Shown: positions 1 through 11,912, counted from the first letter of the stretch. The stretch is DNA of 64,000 bases from Iris pallida (GCA_029216955.1 JANAVB010005597.1:47656703-47720702); one strand, 5' to 3'. The notes: a model not told the origin generated them from the sequence alone. Made by a program: numbers and translations.

Positions 1-1
1 T

Positions 2-733
2 GTTGATGTTGACAATTGGCTCGTTGGAGTAAATGATGAAAATCGTGTTTTCTCACACTGGATTACAGCGTATTCTCCTTGTCCAAGACTAGATATTAAC
101 ATGTCAAATCTTGCTGAATCTTTCAATAACTGGATTAAAAATCTTCATGATAAATCAATAACGACACTACTTGATGGTATTCGAGCCAAGATTATAACAC
201 TTCAGGACAAAAACAGACAACAAGCTGAAAATCTTGAAACAATTTTTTGTCCGAAGATGTTAAAAACGATGGCTCGTATCACAAAAGAAATCCATCAGCT
301 GGAAATATTACGGATAGTGGGTCATTTGTTTGAGATATTAGATCGTCAAACAAATAGAACATATGTTGTTCGTTTAAATGAAAACTATTGTTCATATTTA
401 AAGTGGTATCATACTTTTCTTCCATGTGTACATGCATGTTTTGCTTGTAATTGTTGCAATATTATGATTGAGCATTATTATCCAGCTATATTTTTAAAGG
501 AAGCATTAAAAAGTGTCTACGAGCCGCACTTGGAGCCAATTCCAGTCCCTTACAACATTCAAAGTGCATTGGTTAGAGGCGACATTGGAGTACCAGATGT
601 ACGAAGCAAAGCCGGAAGACCAAAGAAGAACCATACTGTGGTGAAGGATCAATCTTCAAGAGATCTCCGATGCAGTAATTGCAATGGTTTAGGACACAAT
701 AGAAGGAGTTATACAAATCAACCAAGAGAATGA
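2..733 (+). CDS. MULE (Mutator-like) transposase, C-terminal part; cut by window edge
   Basis: The reading frame is open from base 2, upstream of the first ATG at 101, so the gene starts outside the window. The visible part matches the region after the catalytic core of MuDR-family transposases: an NLAESFNNWI motif, then a helical stretch, a SWIM-type zinc finger and a terminal CCHC knuckle. The SWIM finger (pattern CxCxnCxH) is damaged here: the second Cys is Tyr (CSY near residue 97 counted from the ATG at 101). The last Cys of the CCHC knuckle is also Tyr (GHNRRSY). Both residues are intact in the duplicated copy downstream. A GRPKK basic patch lies before the knuckle. The DDE catalytic residues would be outside the window. 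The frame ends with TGA at 731-733. Probably a dead or decaying copy. Confidence 0.8.
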   Translation, partial: VDVDNWLVGVNDENRVFSHWITAYSPCPRLDINMSNLAESFNNWIKNLHDKSITTLLDGIRAKIITLQDKNRQQAENLETIFCPKMLKTMARITKEIHQLEILRIVGHLFEILDRQTNRTYVVRLNENYCSYLKWYHTFLPCVHACFACNCCNIMIEHYYPAIFLKEALKSVYEPHLEPIPVPYNIQSALVRGDIGVPDVRSKAGRPKKNHTVVKDQSSRDLRCSNCNGLGHNRRSYTNQPRE

Positions 734-1303
734 ATAGGAAACATCATGTGAAGTATCTGTAATAGTTTGTCAAAGAAAGGTGACTTTTATATAAATGAAA
801 ACAATCCATCAGCTGGAAATGTTACAGATAGTGGGTCATTTGTTTGAGATATTAGATCGTCAAACAAATAGAACATATGTTGTTCGTTTAAATGAAAACT
901 ATTGTTCATGTTTAAAGTGGTATCATACTTTTCTTCCATGTGCACATGCATGTTATGCTTGTAATTGTTGCAATATTAGGATTGAGCATTATTATCCAGC
1001 TATATTTTCAAAGGAAGCATTAAAAAGTGTCTACGAGCCGCACTTGGAGCCAATTCCAGTCCCTTACAACATTCAAAGTGTATTGGTTAGAGGCGACATT
1101 TGAGTACCAACGACGCAAAGTCGGAAGACCAAAGAAGAACCGTACTGTAGCGAAGGATCAATCTTCAAGAGATCTCCGATGCAGTAATTGCAATGGTTTA
1201 GGACACAATAGAAGGAGTTGCACAAATCAACCAAGAGAATGAATAGGAAACATCATGTGAAGTATCTGTAATAGTTTGTCAAAGAAAGGTGACTTTTATA
1301 TAA
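285..1303 (+). repeat. Tandem duplication of the MULE 3' end (about 0.51 kb unit, two copies)
   Basis: The stretch from about 289 to 797 is repeated from about 798 to 1303: both start near the bases for IHQLE and end with the same trailer that includes gaatgaatagg and a tgtcaaagaaagg motif. The copies differ by scattered substitutions and a 5-base deletion in copy two near 1110. Confidence 0.85.
795..1242 (+). pseudogene. Duplicated MULE transposase C-terminus with nonsense codon and 5-base deletion
   Basis: Second copy of the SWIM plus CCHC segment. It keeps the SWIM Cys pair (CSC ... CAH) and the full knuckle CSNCNGLGHNRRSC, which copy one has lost. It has a TGA at 1101-1103 where copy one reads Gly, followed by a 5-base deletion that shifts the frame. 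The knuckle is therefore read only in another frame (1027-1242). It cannot make the full C-terminus in one frame. Confidence 0.8.
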
Positions 1304-1364
1304 ATAAAAACAAAATATCATACAAGTTCAAAATTTACATCTATCTTCCTTGTCTGTCTAATTC
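1243..1364. other. Short intergenic gap between convergent MULE transposase and PMD gene ends
   Basis: About 120 bases between the transposase stop on + and the PMD gene stop on - (ATAATAG region, stop at 1365-1367 read on -). The 3' ends face each other, as mudrA and mudrB do in MuDR. Confidence 0.6.
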
Positions 1365-1659
1365 CTAATAGTCTGGACGATCAACTTCTCTGAGATTGAG
1401 TTGGGCTCTCCTCCGCATCGTATCCTCCTGGAACGTATCACCACCTTCGTCTTGCGTGGGTGCTGGTGCTGATGGAGTCGTTAGTATCTGTGTATAATAA
1501 TCTCCATCCAAACCATAGCCTTGGAACCAATCTGTCACTCCGGGCCACTGCGAAGTCCCCTAGAAAGTCTCCTGGCCATCCCCCTGGGAAGAACTCTGGC
1601 CAGCCCACTGGAAAGAACCCTGGCCAGCCCACTGGGAAGTCCCCTGGCCAGCCCACTGT
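1365..1659 (-). pseudogene. PMD gene, distal part of last exon (separated by the element A insertion)
   Basis: Read on -, this continues the last PMD exon that stops at 26711. The 24-base unit coding for QWAGQGxS repeats resumes in the same frame at the insertion point (ACTGT left, ACTGC right). After four repeat units and a degenerate stretch comes a unique tail rich in Asp, Gly and Pro, ending REVDRPDY and a stop at 1365-1367. An in-frame TAG at 1560-1562 replaces a Gln codon (CAG to TAG). The longer ORFs in the other two frames here are shadows of the repeat. Confidence 0.75.
1545..1659 (-). repeat. 24-bp coding minisatellite (QWAGQGxS), left part
   Basis: About four to five units with the core GGCTGGCCAGGG on -. 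The same array continues to the right of element A at 26711-26815. Confidence 0.85.
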
Positions 1660-2506
1660 TGTAGGTCCTAAAAATCAAGTTGCACCCATCAAAGAAGTCA
1701 TAAAAATCAAATTGTGCACTCTTCAATTGAACTGCGCAAAAGACAGATTGTGCAGCAACTCAATTGCGCAGGCTGAACTGCGCACACATCCAAGTGCGCT
1801 GGCTGACGTGGCCTCGTCATCATTATCTGACAGAGAATCAGATCTTCTGACAGCTGACAGCACGAAGAACGAGGAAACTGTTCATTTATCGTGCAGCACA
1901 GCGCTCGAGGACAGCTGTACATGCAGCGCAATCTGCCAGACTCTCTGTAGCACGGTCCAGCCCAGCGCAATCTGAAGCCAGCGCAATCTGAAGACAGCAT
2001 AATTCAGGTGGCGCACTTCATCATGACAACTGACAATGTACACGTGGCCTACATGCCATCAATTACTCACCATGTGGCAACCGTCTGTACACGACCAAGC
2101 GCATTTCAATCAAACAATGCCATGTATCACATACAGGTGGTCCACGATCGAGTAACTGTCTGTGCAGTTCATTGCTTGCGCAATCCAAAGTCTGCGCAAT
2201 CCATCCTGCGCAACTCAGAATAACTAAAAGTTAGTTATTTCTAGAATTCTATAAATAGAGTTTCAAGTCTTCATTATTACACACACATAGAGATCAGAAT
2301 ATACACAGAAGTCATCACCAGAGATCAGGAGTTCTTGCCAAAGTGCTGTTGCAATCTTCAGAGGCTACCGTCTTCAAAGTTTACATCGTCCAAGGGATAA
2401 AGCGATCGTCATTCAGATCGGATTCCTATAGTTGTACTTTCACAGAATTCTTGTAATCTTCTTACAAAGTTTACGAAATAAAGATCAACTTTTATTTTTG
2501 CAAACA
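1660..2506 (+). repeat. Element A 5' LTR
   Basis: Starts TGTAGGTCC and ends GCAAACA. Hand alignment with 25880-26710 shows about 34 substitutions in 831 bp plus a 16-bp tandem duplication near 1970-2000 present only here, which accounts for the length difference. Confidence 0.92.
2250..2257 (+). promoter_or_regulatory. TATA box of element A 5' LTR
   Basis: TATAAATA about 590 bases into the LTR, conserved in the 3' LTR at 26454-26461. Likely marks the U3/R promoter of the sense transcript. Confidence 0.65.
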
Positions 2507-2509
2507 AAA

Positions 2510-2527
2510 TGGCGACTCTGCTGGGGA
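2510..2527 (+). other. Element A primer binding site
   Basis: TGGCGACTCTGCTGGGGA begins three bases after the LTR. It has the TGG start expected of the complement of a tRNA 3' end. This sequence type is typical of Tat/Ogre elements and usually assigned to an Arg tRNA; the tRNA assignment is from memory of the family. Confidence 0.75.
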
Positions 2528-2633
2528 TGACTTTCTCCTCCGACGAGGAAGTGACAACTCCATGTGACGTTGCTCTATCGAAAAGACGCAGAAGACGCTG
2601 GTTGTAAAGGTCAACCAGACGGCCTACGAAGCG

Positions 2634-3956
2634 ATGATCAACTCCAGGACCACCCCTCGCACTGCAACAACTTTTGCCACGAGCAAAGTTCACCCAGTGT
2701 GGGTCCCTAAGACTATTGTGCAGTCTACTGCCTCTGCTGCTCAGCCTGCTACCAAGACTACTACCTCTGTTGCGCAGTCTGCTGCTACTGCCCATGCACA
2801 GTATGCTGCTCCCCTTACCAGTACACAAACTACTTCCTATGCTGCTCTGTCAAAGTACAAGACTCCTCTTTTCCTGGCGCAGTTGGCTGCAACTCTGCCT
2901 GCATAATCTACCACTCTAGCAACCAGAGTGCAACTCAAGCACTCTGGCATCAAGACTCCTGCTGCGCAAGCTGCTGGGACTGTGGCCAGAAGACCTTCTG
3001 CCAGAACTCCTCATGCGCAACTGGCCAGTGCGCCAACAGCCACTTCAATCCCTGCACAAACTGCGCCAGCGCAGTCTAAGAAAGACAGCCCTTTGGCTAA
3101 TCTTTCTTCTTCTCACAGCAAGGGGAAAATCTCTGCTCCTCTTCCTAAACACCCTGTTGCTCCAGCGCAATCCACTGGAGGTAGTCTTTTGACTATTCCT
3201 CCTCCACCTCAGAACAAAAGAAAAGGCCCGTTGGTCTTTTCTCAAACTTCTTCGTCTCACAACTTGGAAGACAACAGAGGGAAACGCTCTTTAGCTAACC
3301 CTTATTCACAAAACAAAGGAAAAGGCCCTTTAGTCTTTTCTCAGTCTTCCTCGGTTTTTACTGTAGAAGATCAATCTGAACGTGCTCCGGCACCAATCAG
3401 TACCAGAACTCTTTCAAACAAGGGTTCTTCTTCCCTCCTTGCCAAAGGGAGGTGTACTGATCAAAGAGGTATTCTGCCCACTCCGGTAGCAGAATTCCAA
3501 GATCTTCCAACTCTCAAGATATCCCGCTCAAAACAGGGAAAATTGCTGGTGTCGCAGACAGAAACCCCTGGGGGTGAATTTGCTGATCTAAGAACTTATC
3601 TCAGTAGGCCAACTTCGGCGAAATACAAACAGCCAATGCCGAAGACCAACCAGCATCAGAGGCAAACTTCCAGGGTCAAAAATCCTGACACCTATGCTAA
3701 TGAAGTGAGCACTTCCTTGTACACTCAAGGGACAAAACATTTGAAGAACCGAAACTATGTTCCGAATGTTGTCAAAGAACATATCCCTCGAACTTTTCTC
3801 GTCCCATCATTGTTCCCGATCTCCGAGAACACCTCAAGCAAAAACGGGACAACATTTCAACACCTCCAGTGCAACCACTTGGACACCATTGTAATCACAA
3901 GGTTGTCATCAAGTGTTGCTGTCAGACAACAAAACGATCTATCTTCGATCGTTTGA
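2634..3956 (+). pseudogene. Leader ORF of element A (Pro/Ser/Ala/Lys-rich), interrupted by one stop
   Basis: One frame is open from ATG 2634 to the stop at 3954-3956 except for TAA at 2904-2906. The product would be about 440 residues, low complexity, rich in Ala, Pro, Ser, Thr and Lys, with a repeated KGPLVFSQ motif (near 3225 and 3325) and Gln-rich basic segments. I see no known domain. It overlaps the start of gag by about 90 bases in another frame. It is either an extra sense ORF, as reported for Tat elements, or the N-terminal part of a long Gag separated by an old frameshift. Confidence 0.55.
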
Positions 3957-5460
3957 ATTTTGCAACGGCTGAACCAATGTCAGAAGATGAAGACGAAGTG
4001 TTGTACGCTTCTGTCAACATGACTTCCCGAGACACTGGGGGTAGAAAGTGCTCCAAGCATGGCAAGCCACGCAAGCCAAGCCAGCGGTATTTGGATCTAC
4101 TCCAAGAATCTTCTGATGGAGTATTCCAACATACCAGATCCCGAAGCCGAGACACAATCGGTCAAAGGAATCTTCAAGATCCTTCTGGTCATCTTCCTCC
4201 TTCTCACTCAGGAGATGATTCTTTCTCCGACTATGATGCATACAGTGAAAGTTCGAAACAGACAGTGTCTTCCACTGTACCTAGAGAAGTGACAGCTTAT
4301 GTTGTCACTGAAGACCCAGATGCTTCTAGTTCAGCAAGTCAAGAACAACGAATTGCTGCACTAGAAGATAAGTTGAAAACCATGGCCAAAATGGTTGCAA
4401 GTATGTATTCTATTATTGTGGCCCAACATATAGTACCACTGACCGTACCTGCTGTAAATTCTGAGATCATAGCATCGTCGGTGCCTGTCAATGCAGGGCT
4501 GGGGGTAGCATCTCCTCAACTACCTCCGGTACAGATTCAACCTATACCCAGTCAGTCAGGTGCTGGGGGTAGTGCTTACCACGCTGTTCCTCCCCCTAAC
4601 TCTCTGATTCAGCCTGCTCCTTCTACATCAGTAGAGGATGCCAATGAAGCTGTCAAACTCCTACGCACTCAATTCGAGGCCTTCAAGGAGAAGGACAATT
4701 TGCAGAGGTTGGAGATCAAACAACCTTACCCAATTGAATGGAAGGAAGTCCCATTTCCTCCAAAGTACAAGATTCCAACAATTTCCCTGTTTGATGGCAG
4801 CACATCTTCCAGTCAGTTCATTAACCACTTCGAGGTAATGACTGTCCAACTTCAGCCAAATGATGCTCTTCTTACCAGAGTATTCGTCGGCTGTTTAGCT
4901 GGCGTAGCATACGATTGGTATAGAAGCTTGCCCGATGGCTGTATCACCTCCTTCTCAGGTCTAAAACAAATCTTCTTGGAACGATTCTATGAGGGGATCA
5001 ATGACATGACCATGTCAGCTCTTAATAAAATCAAACAAAGACACAATGAAACTGCTGAGAGTTTCATTGAAAGGTTCCGCCGAGAAGCTTTAAAAATGCC
5101 TCCTGAAACTCCGGCCGCTGTGACTATAGACACCTGCAAGGCAAATCTTTTGCCTATCATCAGTATGTGGACGGGGTCAACTCAGTTCCAAGACTGGCCA
5201 TCCTTCATTGTCAACGCTAAAGCAGCTGAAGTTAGTGCTGACAAATTCAAACAGCTAGGGGTACACATGTCTAACCCCGACCGAGATGAATATCAGACAT
5301 CGGGTGGTGGTAATCGCCAGAACAACCGTAAGGGAAAAGAGACTTTGAACATCAACTTGAAGAACAAAGAATCTCTGGCGGTCAACGTAGCTCCACCTAC
5401 GTCGTCTACTTCTACTTTTTCTGCACCTCCAGCAAGGGAACCTCGTCCGAAAGTGGAGTA
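3869..5460 (+). pseudogene. Element A Gag, proximal part (interrupted by element B)
   Basis: The frame starts at ATG 3869; KRSIFDRL, a motif common near the front of Tat Gag proteins, follows. A Ser/Pro-rich stretch leads to a retrotransposon Gag domain at about residues 300-400 (FDGSTSSSQFINHFE, YDWYRSLP, FLERFYEG). A coiled-coil-like segment with AALEDKLKTMAKM precedes it. Gag would form the virus-like particle in the cytoplasm. The ORF runs on into the LTR of element B and the last 30 or so residues of that ORF are LTR-encoded. The true frame resumes after element B at 13563. Confidence 0.85.
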
Positions 5461-6779
5461 TGTAGTGCCCCGTCCCTACATCGTGCCCCGTACTCTGTCC
5501 ACGGGGTGCGCGAGAAAGGAACACTGTCGCTATCGATTCGATCGGAACCGATAGGTCGGGATCGGCCGAGTCGATCGAACGGGAACGGTTGAATTAAGAC
5601 CCATTCCTCGTTATGGAATGTCTTCTTCGGAACCAAGTCCCATATTCAGCGGGCTGTGCCTCGAGGATTGACTCTGCGGCTGAGTCGGGAGAGACCTCCC
5701 GTTGCTCTGCTTTTCACGCCGCTTGCGTTGGTTTTGGCTTTGTTTTCTGAATGCGCTTTCGTGAATGTTTTCGATGGTTTTCATGGCTTACATTTCGAAC
5801 TCGCATTTCCTATCGAACTTCTTGAATAATGCAGTGTTCTAATCGGTTGCTTGTGCGATTTCAGGTAATCGCGTAGGCGACGTCTAGCGCAACCAAGCAA
5901 GTTCTCTCGTCGAAGTAAACTCAAGGTGAGTGGCTGACCCTTCTCTTCTCGACCCCCTTCTTAAGCAAATTCGGTAGTGTTGATACGAATAAAAAGATAA
6001 ATGCAAAGGCACGAAAGGCACGAAAGGCACGAACACGGGAAAATGAAATGAGTTTTCAAAAAGAATGGTAGGCTATGTCTTAATAACTAAAAAGAAGAAA
6101 AATGGTCTTTGCACGGTCATTGGACAACTTGTCGACAAGGTAAAGTTTCCCCGCACGGCAACCCGCGGCCACGGGACCGTTGCGGCCAAGAAGGAAACAT
6201 CTCATAAGCTGTGCCGGGCACAATGTTAGGCGAGGACTTGCAGCGGGGCTCGCTACTCACGCTGAAAGGGCCTCGTCTAATTAAAGCTAGAAGGAGTCCA
6301 CGATGGCTCTGGGAGCCAGTGACCAACACACGGAATATTGCACTTGGTATGGAAATGATAACAATTGACAGGGAAGGACATGGTAAGTTTCATAAGGCGC
6401 GGCGCGGGCCGTCGTCGGTAAGTTCCGAAGCAAATTTCATTATGCTTGTCATTGCACGCTTGAAATTCATTAGGATGGTTAGAAATATTCATGAACTAAG
6501 TCATATAAACTCATTCAACCAAATGAGAGCTTGGAATTTAACTTGCCACGCACCAGTACAAAGTGTAATGTACTGATCCTCGCTCTCCAATACAGGTACC
6601 CCGAACCACGAAGGGCGTGCCAACTAGAGCTCAAGGCGGCGTGAACTCTTTGAAGCCTTGTCCGTGTGAAGGCTTGTTTTCTGGATTTCCTTTTGAAGAA
6701 GACCGCACATCAGTCCAAAGAAAAATGACGACTCGACTTCCCGCCATAGCAGGTGGAAATGTGTATTGGTTTTTACTTG

Positions 6780-6787
6780 TATAAAAG
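6780..6787 (+). promoter_or_regulatory. TATA box of element B LTR
   Basis: TATAAAAG about 1320 bases into the LTR, repeated at 13270-13277. It would place the transcript start near 6810 and leave a short R-U5. Confidence 0.6.
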
Positions 6788-6996
6788 GGTGTAATGTATG
6801 GAACGACCTATCTCATCGGCGTTCATTTTGTAAGTCGAGTCATGTTGTAGCCCGCGCGGCAATGATTGTAAAGGAGTCTATGTAAAGTTTTATTATCATC
6901 AATGAAAAAGTCTATTTCTATTCCAAATGTGTCATTCAATTTCTCTGCGTACTCTAACTTGATGTTGTGTTTCGGATAACCTTATGACTATGCCTT

Positions 6997-7062
6997 GTGC
7001 GATCGCAACTTAGGTTCGCACGGCATCACGCCCGGGGGACGACTATCGATTCTACGGAATCG
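6997..7062 (+). other. Two hairpins at the U5 end of element B LTR
   Basis: Hairpin one, 6997-7021: GTGCGA pairs with TCGCAC. Hairpin two, 7047-7062: CGATTC pairs with GAATCG around a TACG loop, followed directly by GGGGCGTGACA and the primer site. Both shapes are kept with changed bases in element D. Confidence 0.6.
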
Positions 7063-7075
7063 GGGCGTGACATAA

Positions 7076-7087
7076 TGGTATCAGAGC
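7076..7087 (+). other. Element B primer binding site (initiator Met tRNA)
   Basis: TGGTATCAGAGC starts three bases after the LTR; this is the standard complement of the plant initiator Met tRNA 3' end. Confidence 0.95.
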
Positions 7088-7182
7088 ACGGCTTTACATC
7101 CTTTGACCTCGCGTCTAGAGTTTCAAACCTTTGACCACGCAACGATGAGATAAGTTGTTCCATACAATGAGTCCGTAATAAT

Positions 7183-10100
7183 TTGAGACTGATGCGTTGC
7201 CTTCGTATCGCAGAAGTGGCGGAACCCACGGCCGAGCAAGAACAGAGCGCTTCCAGTGGCTCTAGTAGCTCGCATCGTCGGCAGGCCGGACCTTCTAACG
7301 ATACAATCGAAAGGATGCTGCGCATGATGGAGGCGCAGCGGAACCAGTCCGAGAGCCGACATCAACGAGTAGAGGAACGACAGGCCCAGTTCGAAGCTCG
7401 CTTCGATGCGTACATCAAACTTCAACAAAAGCAGATGGATACACTGCAGCAGATCGTCCAGACGTTTGCGGCCAACGGAAATTCTGCGACGGCGCCTACC
7501 GTCACCGTACCTGCTACCACCGTGCCGGCGATTCCACCCATTGAAGTCGACACGGCGGAGCCCGAGCTTCAACCAGCGGCACCAAAGAAGTACAACTTCG
7601 AAGTGTCAGAATTCAAGAAGGCGTGTCGCACCTCTTTCAGCGGCACCGAGGGTCCTTCCATTGCGATTGACTGGCTGGAAGAACTAGAAGACCACTTCGA
7701 GCTCCTCGGCATCGAAGACTCAAAGCAAGTCGCCTGCGTACAACTTCAACTACGGTTGAACGCGCACGACTGGTGGGCCGTACGCAAGCGAGCGATTCGA
7801 CCGGACCATACTACCGCGCCGATCTCTTGGGCTACGTTTCGCAAGGCCTTCGAACTCGAGTACCTTCCGTCTGCCATTCGCCAAGCAAAGGAAAACGAAT
7901 TCATGTCATTGAAGCAGGGGAGCAGGACCGTGCAGCAGTACGCCGCAGAGTTCAACAAATTGTCCAAGTTCGCTGGTGCGTTTCTGCCTACTGAAGAGTG
8001 CCGCGTGCGACGATTCGAAGTGGGACTGCGACAATCTATTGGTGCGCATGTCGGCGTCCCGGAGTACAAGACCACGGGCGAGGCTCTGAACCACGCTCTC
8101 CGTCTTGAGAACCTGCATCCTCCCAGTGCTGACGACGTTGTGCGCAACTCCAATCACAAACGTCCTAGCCATACGGGAGGCAACAATCACGCGTCAAAGC
8201 GTCCAAACAACGGCGGCTATCTGGGTCAGAATCCGTTACCTCGTTGCACCAAATGTAATCGCCTCGGGCATGAAGCCATCAACTGCTTCCCCTTCAGAGG
8301 GGAATGCCATGCTTGCGGACAAAAGGGCCACCTCGCTCGAAATTGCCCAAACCCCAGATTGACTCGCAATGGCCCGCCACCACAATACCGTCAAGAAAAT
8401 CGAGGACAGGCGCCTCGACCCCCTCAGCCCACTCAAACCGACAACCAAGCCCAACGCCCTAATGCACAGGGGCGTGTCTTTGCCATGACTCGAGACGAGG
8501 CGTATACTTCCGACACTGTTGTGACAGGTATACTAAAATTCAATAATGTGCCTGCTCGTGTGTTATTTGATTCAGGCGCTTCACATAGTTTCATATCGGC
8601 GGACTTTGCCGCCGAGCACAAATTTCCTGTAATATCATTAGATCTCGATCTTAGCGTAAGCACGCCTTCGGGCACACCAATTCTCACAAACTTAGCTTGC
8701 GCCGGCGGGATTATCTGTATCGGCGGTCAAAAGATCGGTCTGGACTCGATAGTTCTAGATATGAAGGACTTCGACATCATACTGGGCATGGATTGGCTCG
8801 GTCCTTGCAACGCCAACATCGACTGCGCAGGAAAGAGGGTCACCTTCCGTATACCTGGAGTGCCCGAATTCTGCTATTCGTGTGGTGAAGCATCGCCGAC
8901 GTGCATGGTGATCTCGGCAATCTCGGCTCGGAGGCTACTTCATTCTGGATGTGAAGGCTACTTGGCGTCCGTTCGTGACACGAGGCAGGATAGTGCGAAC
9001 GCGGGTGATACCGACGTTGTGGCAGAATTCCCAGACGTGTTCCCGGACGAGCTACCTGGCATGCCGCCCGATCGAGAGATAGAGTTCACCATCGATACAT
9101 TCCCCGACGCCTGGCCGATCTCGAAGGCTCCGTACAGGATGGCTCCTGCAGAATTGAAAGAATTGAAGGCACAACTTCAGGAATTGCTCGACAGAGGGTT
9201 TATCCGTCTGAGTGTCTCGCCGTGGGGTGCGCCCGTGCTGTTCGTAAAGAAGAAGGATGGATCGATGCGACTCTGCATCGACTATCGGGAATTGAATAAA
9301 GCCACCGTCCGAAACAAATACCCCCTGCCCCGCATCGACGACTTGTTCGACCAGCTCCAAGGTGCAACCGTGTTTTCGAAGATTGATCTGCGATCGGGTT
9401 ATCACCAACTCAAGGTCAAGCCAGATGACGTGCCGAAGTCTGCCTTCCGCACTCGTTATGGACACTACGAGTTCTTGGTAATGCCGTTCGGTCTGACAAA
9501 CGCCCCTGCCGTCTTCATGGATCTAATGAATCGGGTGTTCCGTCCGTTCGTTGACAAGTTCGTAGTAGTCTTCATCGACGACATCCTCGTCTACTCGAAG
9601 GATCGAGCACAACATGCAGAGCATCTGCGGACGGTACTCCAAACCCTTCGAGAGAATCAGTTGTATGCGAAGATGAGCAAGTGCGAGTTCTGGCTGGACA
9701 GCGTCTCATTTCTTGGGCACATCATCTCCGCCGCGGGCATCGCAGTCGATCCGAAGAAAGTCGAGGCAGTTGCTGATTGGAAACGGCCCGCATCAGTTGG
9801 CGAAATTCGAAGCTTCCTAGGCTTGGCGGGATACTACCGACGCTTCGTGAAGGACTTCGCGAAGATTGCATCGCCGTTGACTCGCCTCACCCAGAAAGGA
9901 GTCGCATTCAAGTGGTCAGACGACTGTGAAGCTTCCTTCCAGGAGCTCAAACAACGGCTCGTTTCGGCCCCGATACTTGCTCTTCCTGAAGGGACGGAGG
10001 GATTTCAAATCTTCAGCGATGCTTCTGGCCAGGGCTTGGGGTGTGTGCTCATGCAGCGGGATAAGGTGATATCTTTTGCTTCCCGGCAGTTGAAGCCGCA

Positions 10101-11895
10101 CGAGAAGAACTACCCCACGCACGACCTAGAACTAGCGGCAATTGTGTTCGCGTTGAAGCTGTGGCGTCACTATCTCTATGGCGTGGCGTGCAGGATTTAT
10201 ACGGACCACAAAAGCCTCAAGTATCTCTTCACCCAGAAAGAACTGAATTTGCGGCAGAGACGATGGCTCGAACTAATCAAAGACTATGACTTATCAATCG
10301 ACTACACGCCGGGCAAGGGAAATGTGGTAGCGGATGCGCTGAGCCGAAAGTACTTAGCTTCATTATGCATCAACGATCGACTGCTGCGTGACTTAGAAGG
10401 AATGGGCATTGAACTTCGAGTTCGTTTCAGAGACGTGAAACTGGCGCAACTGCGGGTGGAACCGAGCCTACTGGAGAGGATCAAGTCTGCACAGAAGGAC
10501 GACCCCTACCTGGAGAAGATGCGGAAGCTGATATCGACAGGGAAAGCGTCTGACTTTGCAGAGGACGAGTCGGGAGTGTTGCGCGTGAAGGGACGGCTAT
10601 GCGTACCGGACGACGTAGAACTCAGAAAGGAGATAATGACGGAGGCACACTATGCAAAATATTCCTTGCATCCTGGCAGCACCAAGATGTATAAGGACCT
10701 CCGCGTTGTCTTTTGGTGGCACGGCATGAAGAGGGACGTAGCGCTCTTTGTGTCAAAATGTATGGCCTGTCAGCAAGTCAAAGCCGAGCACCAGCGACCG
10801 GGCGGGAAGATGCAGAACCTTGCCATTCCAGAGTGGAAGTGGGATCACATCACTATGGACTTCGTTGTTGGCTTGCCGAGGACGCCGCGGGGAAATGACG
10901 CCGTCTGGGTCATCGTCGATCGACTAACCAAGTCAGCGCACTTTATTGCCATCAAAGTTACTTGGAGCGTCGACCGCCTTGCTCAGATATATCTTGATGA
11001 AATAGTTCGGCTGCACGGGGTCCCAGTTTCTATCGTCTCGGATCGGGATGGACGGTTCGTAGCACGTTTCTGGAGTAGTCTACATTCAGCACTGGGGACC
11101 AAGTTGAAGTTCAGCTCAGCTTATCATCCTCAGACTGACGGCCAAACAGAGCGGGTGAACCAAATTCTCGAAGACATGTTGCGACTCTGTGCTATCGACT
11201 TGAAGTCAAGTTGGGACGTCCATCTACCGCTGGCCGAGTTTGCATACAACAACAGCTATCAGTCCAGCATCCAAATGGCGCCGTATGAAGCTTTGTACGG
11301 CCGGAAGTGTAGATCGCCCATTTGCTGGGATGAAGTCGGGGAACGGCAGATACTTGGTCCGGAGCTGGTGGAGCAGACTGTGCAGAAGGTCAAATTGATA
11401 CGAGAAAGATTGAAGATAGCACAAAGCCGGCAGAAAAGCTATGCCGACACGCACCGACGCCCCCTCGAGTTCTCGGAAGGCGACCATGTATTCCTGAAGG
11501 TGATGCCTATGCGTGGAGTATCCCGGTTCGGTGCGAAAGGAAAGTTGAGCCCAAGATTTGTTGGCCCGTTCGAAATATTGAAGCGAGTCGCCCCGGTAGC
11601 TTACCAAATCACCTTGCCGCCTGCATTGTCAGGGGTACATGACATCTTCCACGTCTCGCAATTGCGGAAGTACGTGCACGATCCGGGACATGTGGTAGAT
11701 TTGGGTAAGCTGGACCTGAAGGCGGACTTATCATATGTCGAAGAGCCGGTGCAAATCTTGGAGCGCAAGGATAAACTTCTCCGCAACCGTGCTATTCCTC
11801 TAGTCCGCGTCCTCTGGAGAAACCATTCTGTCGAGGAGTCGACATGGGAGCTTGAGTCTGAAATGAAGGAGAAGTTCCCTTCATTGTTCTCGTAG
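7183..11895 (+). CDS. Element B Gag-Pol polyprotein, 1570 residues, intact
   Basis: Single ORF from the ATG at 7183 to TAG at 11893-11895. Domains in order: Gag domain at about residues 140-260; two CCHC zinc knuckles at 355-368 and 375-388; aspartic protease with DSG at 463-465; reverse transcriptase with the FIDD active site at 797-800; RNase H from about 940 (FSDASG); integrase zinc-binding region near 1163-1200 and the DDE core at D1226, D1287 and E1323 (35 residues between the last two); and a C-terminal chromodomain-like segment ([15 protein letters not shown], about 1535-1555) typical of Tekay/Del. It encodes the whole replication machinery: capsid, nucleic acid binding, cleavage, copying and integration. 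I see no stop, frameshift or missing catalytic residue. Confidence 0.95.
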   Translation: MRLMRCLRIAEVAEPTAEQEQSASSGSSSSHRRQAGPSNDTIERMLRMMEAQRNQSESRHQRVEERQAQFEARFDAYIKLQQKQMDTLQQIVQTFAANGNSATAPTVTVPATTVPAIPPIEVDTAEPELQPAAPKKYNFEVSEFKKACRTSFSGTEGPSIAIDWLEELEDHFELLGIEDSKQVACVQLQLRLNAHDWWAVRKRAIRPDHTTAPISWATFRKAFELEYLPSAIRQAKENEFMSLKQGSRTVQQYAAEFNKLSKFAGAFLPTEECRVRRFEVGLRQSIGAHVGVPEYKTTGEALNHALRLENLHPPSADDVVRNSNHKRPSHTGGNNHASKRPNNGGYLGQNPLPRCTKCNRLGHEAINCFPFRGECHACGQKGHLARNCPNPRLTRNGPPPQYRQENRGQAPRPPQPTQTDNQAQRPNAQGRVFAMTRDEAYTSDTVVTGILKFNNVPARVLFDSGASHSFISADFAAEHKFPVISLDLDLSVSTPSGTPILTNLACAGGIICIGGQKIGLDSIVLDMKDFDIILGMDWLGPCNANIDCAGKRVTFRIPGVPEFCYSCGEASPTCMVISAISARRLLHSGCEGYLASVRDTRQDSANAGDTDVVAEFPDVFPDELPGMPPDREIEFTIDTFPDAWPISKAPYRMAPAELKELKAQLQELLDRGFIRLSVSPWGAPVLFVKKKDGSMRLCIDYRELNKATVRNKYPLPRIDDLFDQLQGATVFSKIDLRSGYHQLKVKPDDVPKSAFRTRYGHYEFLVMPFGLTNAPAVFMDLMNRVFRPFVDKFVVVFIDDILVYSKDRAQHAEHLRTVLQTLRENQLYAKMSKCEFWLDSVSFLGHIISAAGIAVDPKKVEAVADWKRPASVGEIRSFLGLAGYYRRFVKDFAKIASPLTRLTQKGVAFKWSDDCEASFQELKQRLVSAPILALPEGTEGFQIFSDASGQGLGCVLMQRDKVISFASRQLKPHEKNYPTHDLELAAIVFALKLWRHYLYGVACRIYTDHKSLKYLFTQKELNLRQRRWLELIKDYDLSIDYTPGKGNVVADALSRKYLASLCINDRLLRDLEGMGIELRVRFRDVKLAQLRVEPSLLERIKSAQKDDPYLEKMRKLISTGKASDFAEDESGVLRVKGRLCVPDDVELRKEIMTEAHYAKYSLHPGSTKMYKDLRVVFWWHGMKRDVALFVSKCMACQQVKAEHQRPGGKMQNLAIPEWKWDHITMDFVVGLPRTPRGNDAVWVIVDRLTKSAHFIAIKVTWSVDRLAQIYLDEIVRLHGVPVSIVSDRDGRFVARFWSSLHSALGTKLKFSSAYHPQTDGQTERVNQILEDMLRLCAIDLKSSWDVHLPLAEFAYNNSYQSSIQMAPYEALYGRKCRSPICWDEVGERQILGPELVEQTVQKVKLIRERLKIAQSRQKSYADTHRRPLEFSEGDHVFLKVMPMRGVSRFGAKGKLSPRFVGPFEILKRVAPVAYQITLPPALSGVHDIFHVSQLRKYVHDPGHVVDLGKLDLKADLSYVEEPVQILERKDKLLRNRAIPLVRVLWRNHSVEESTWELESEMKEKFPSLFS

Positions 11896-11912
11896 AGGTA
11901 GGTTCTATTCTT

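Larger units (their letters stand above)
5461..7072 (+). repeat. Element B 5' LTR
   Basis: Starts TGTAGTGCCCCG, ends GGGGCGTGACA. It contains three copies of an acgaaaggc unit near 6008-6035. Small ORFs inside it are repeated exactly in the other LTR and are not genes. Confidence 0.95.

Noticed and set aside
1460..1975. 171-codon + strand ORF with SPGQPTGK repeats
   Set aside because: It is the reverse frame of the PMD QWAGQGxS minisatellite joined to the LTR of element A; it crosses the insertion junction.
6211..6576. 121-codon ORF in the LTR of element B, repeated at 12701-13066
   Set aside because: Lies inside the LTR, has no recognisable motif and its exact repetition only reflects LTR identity.
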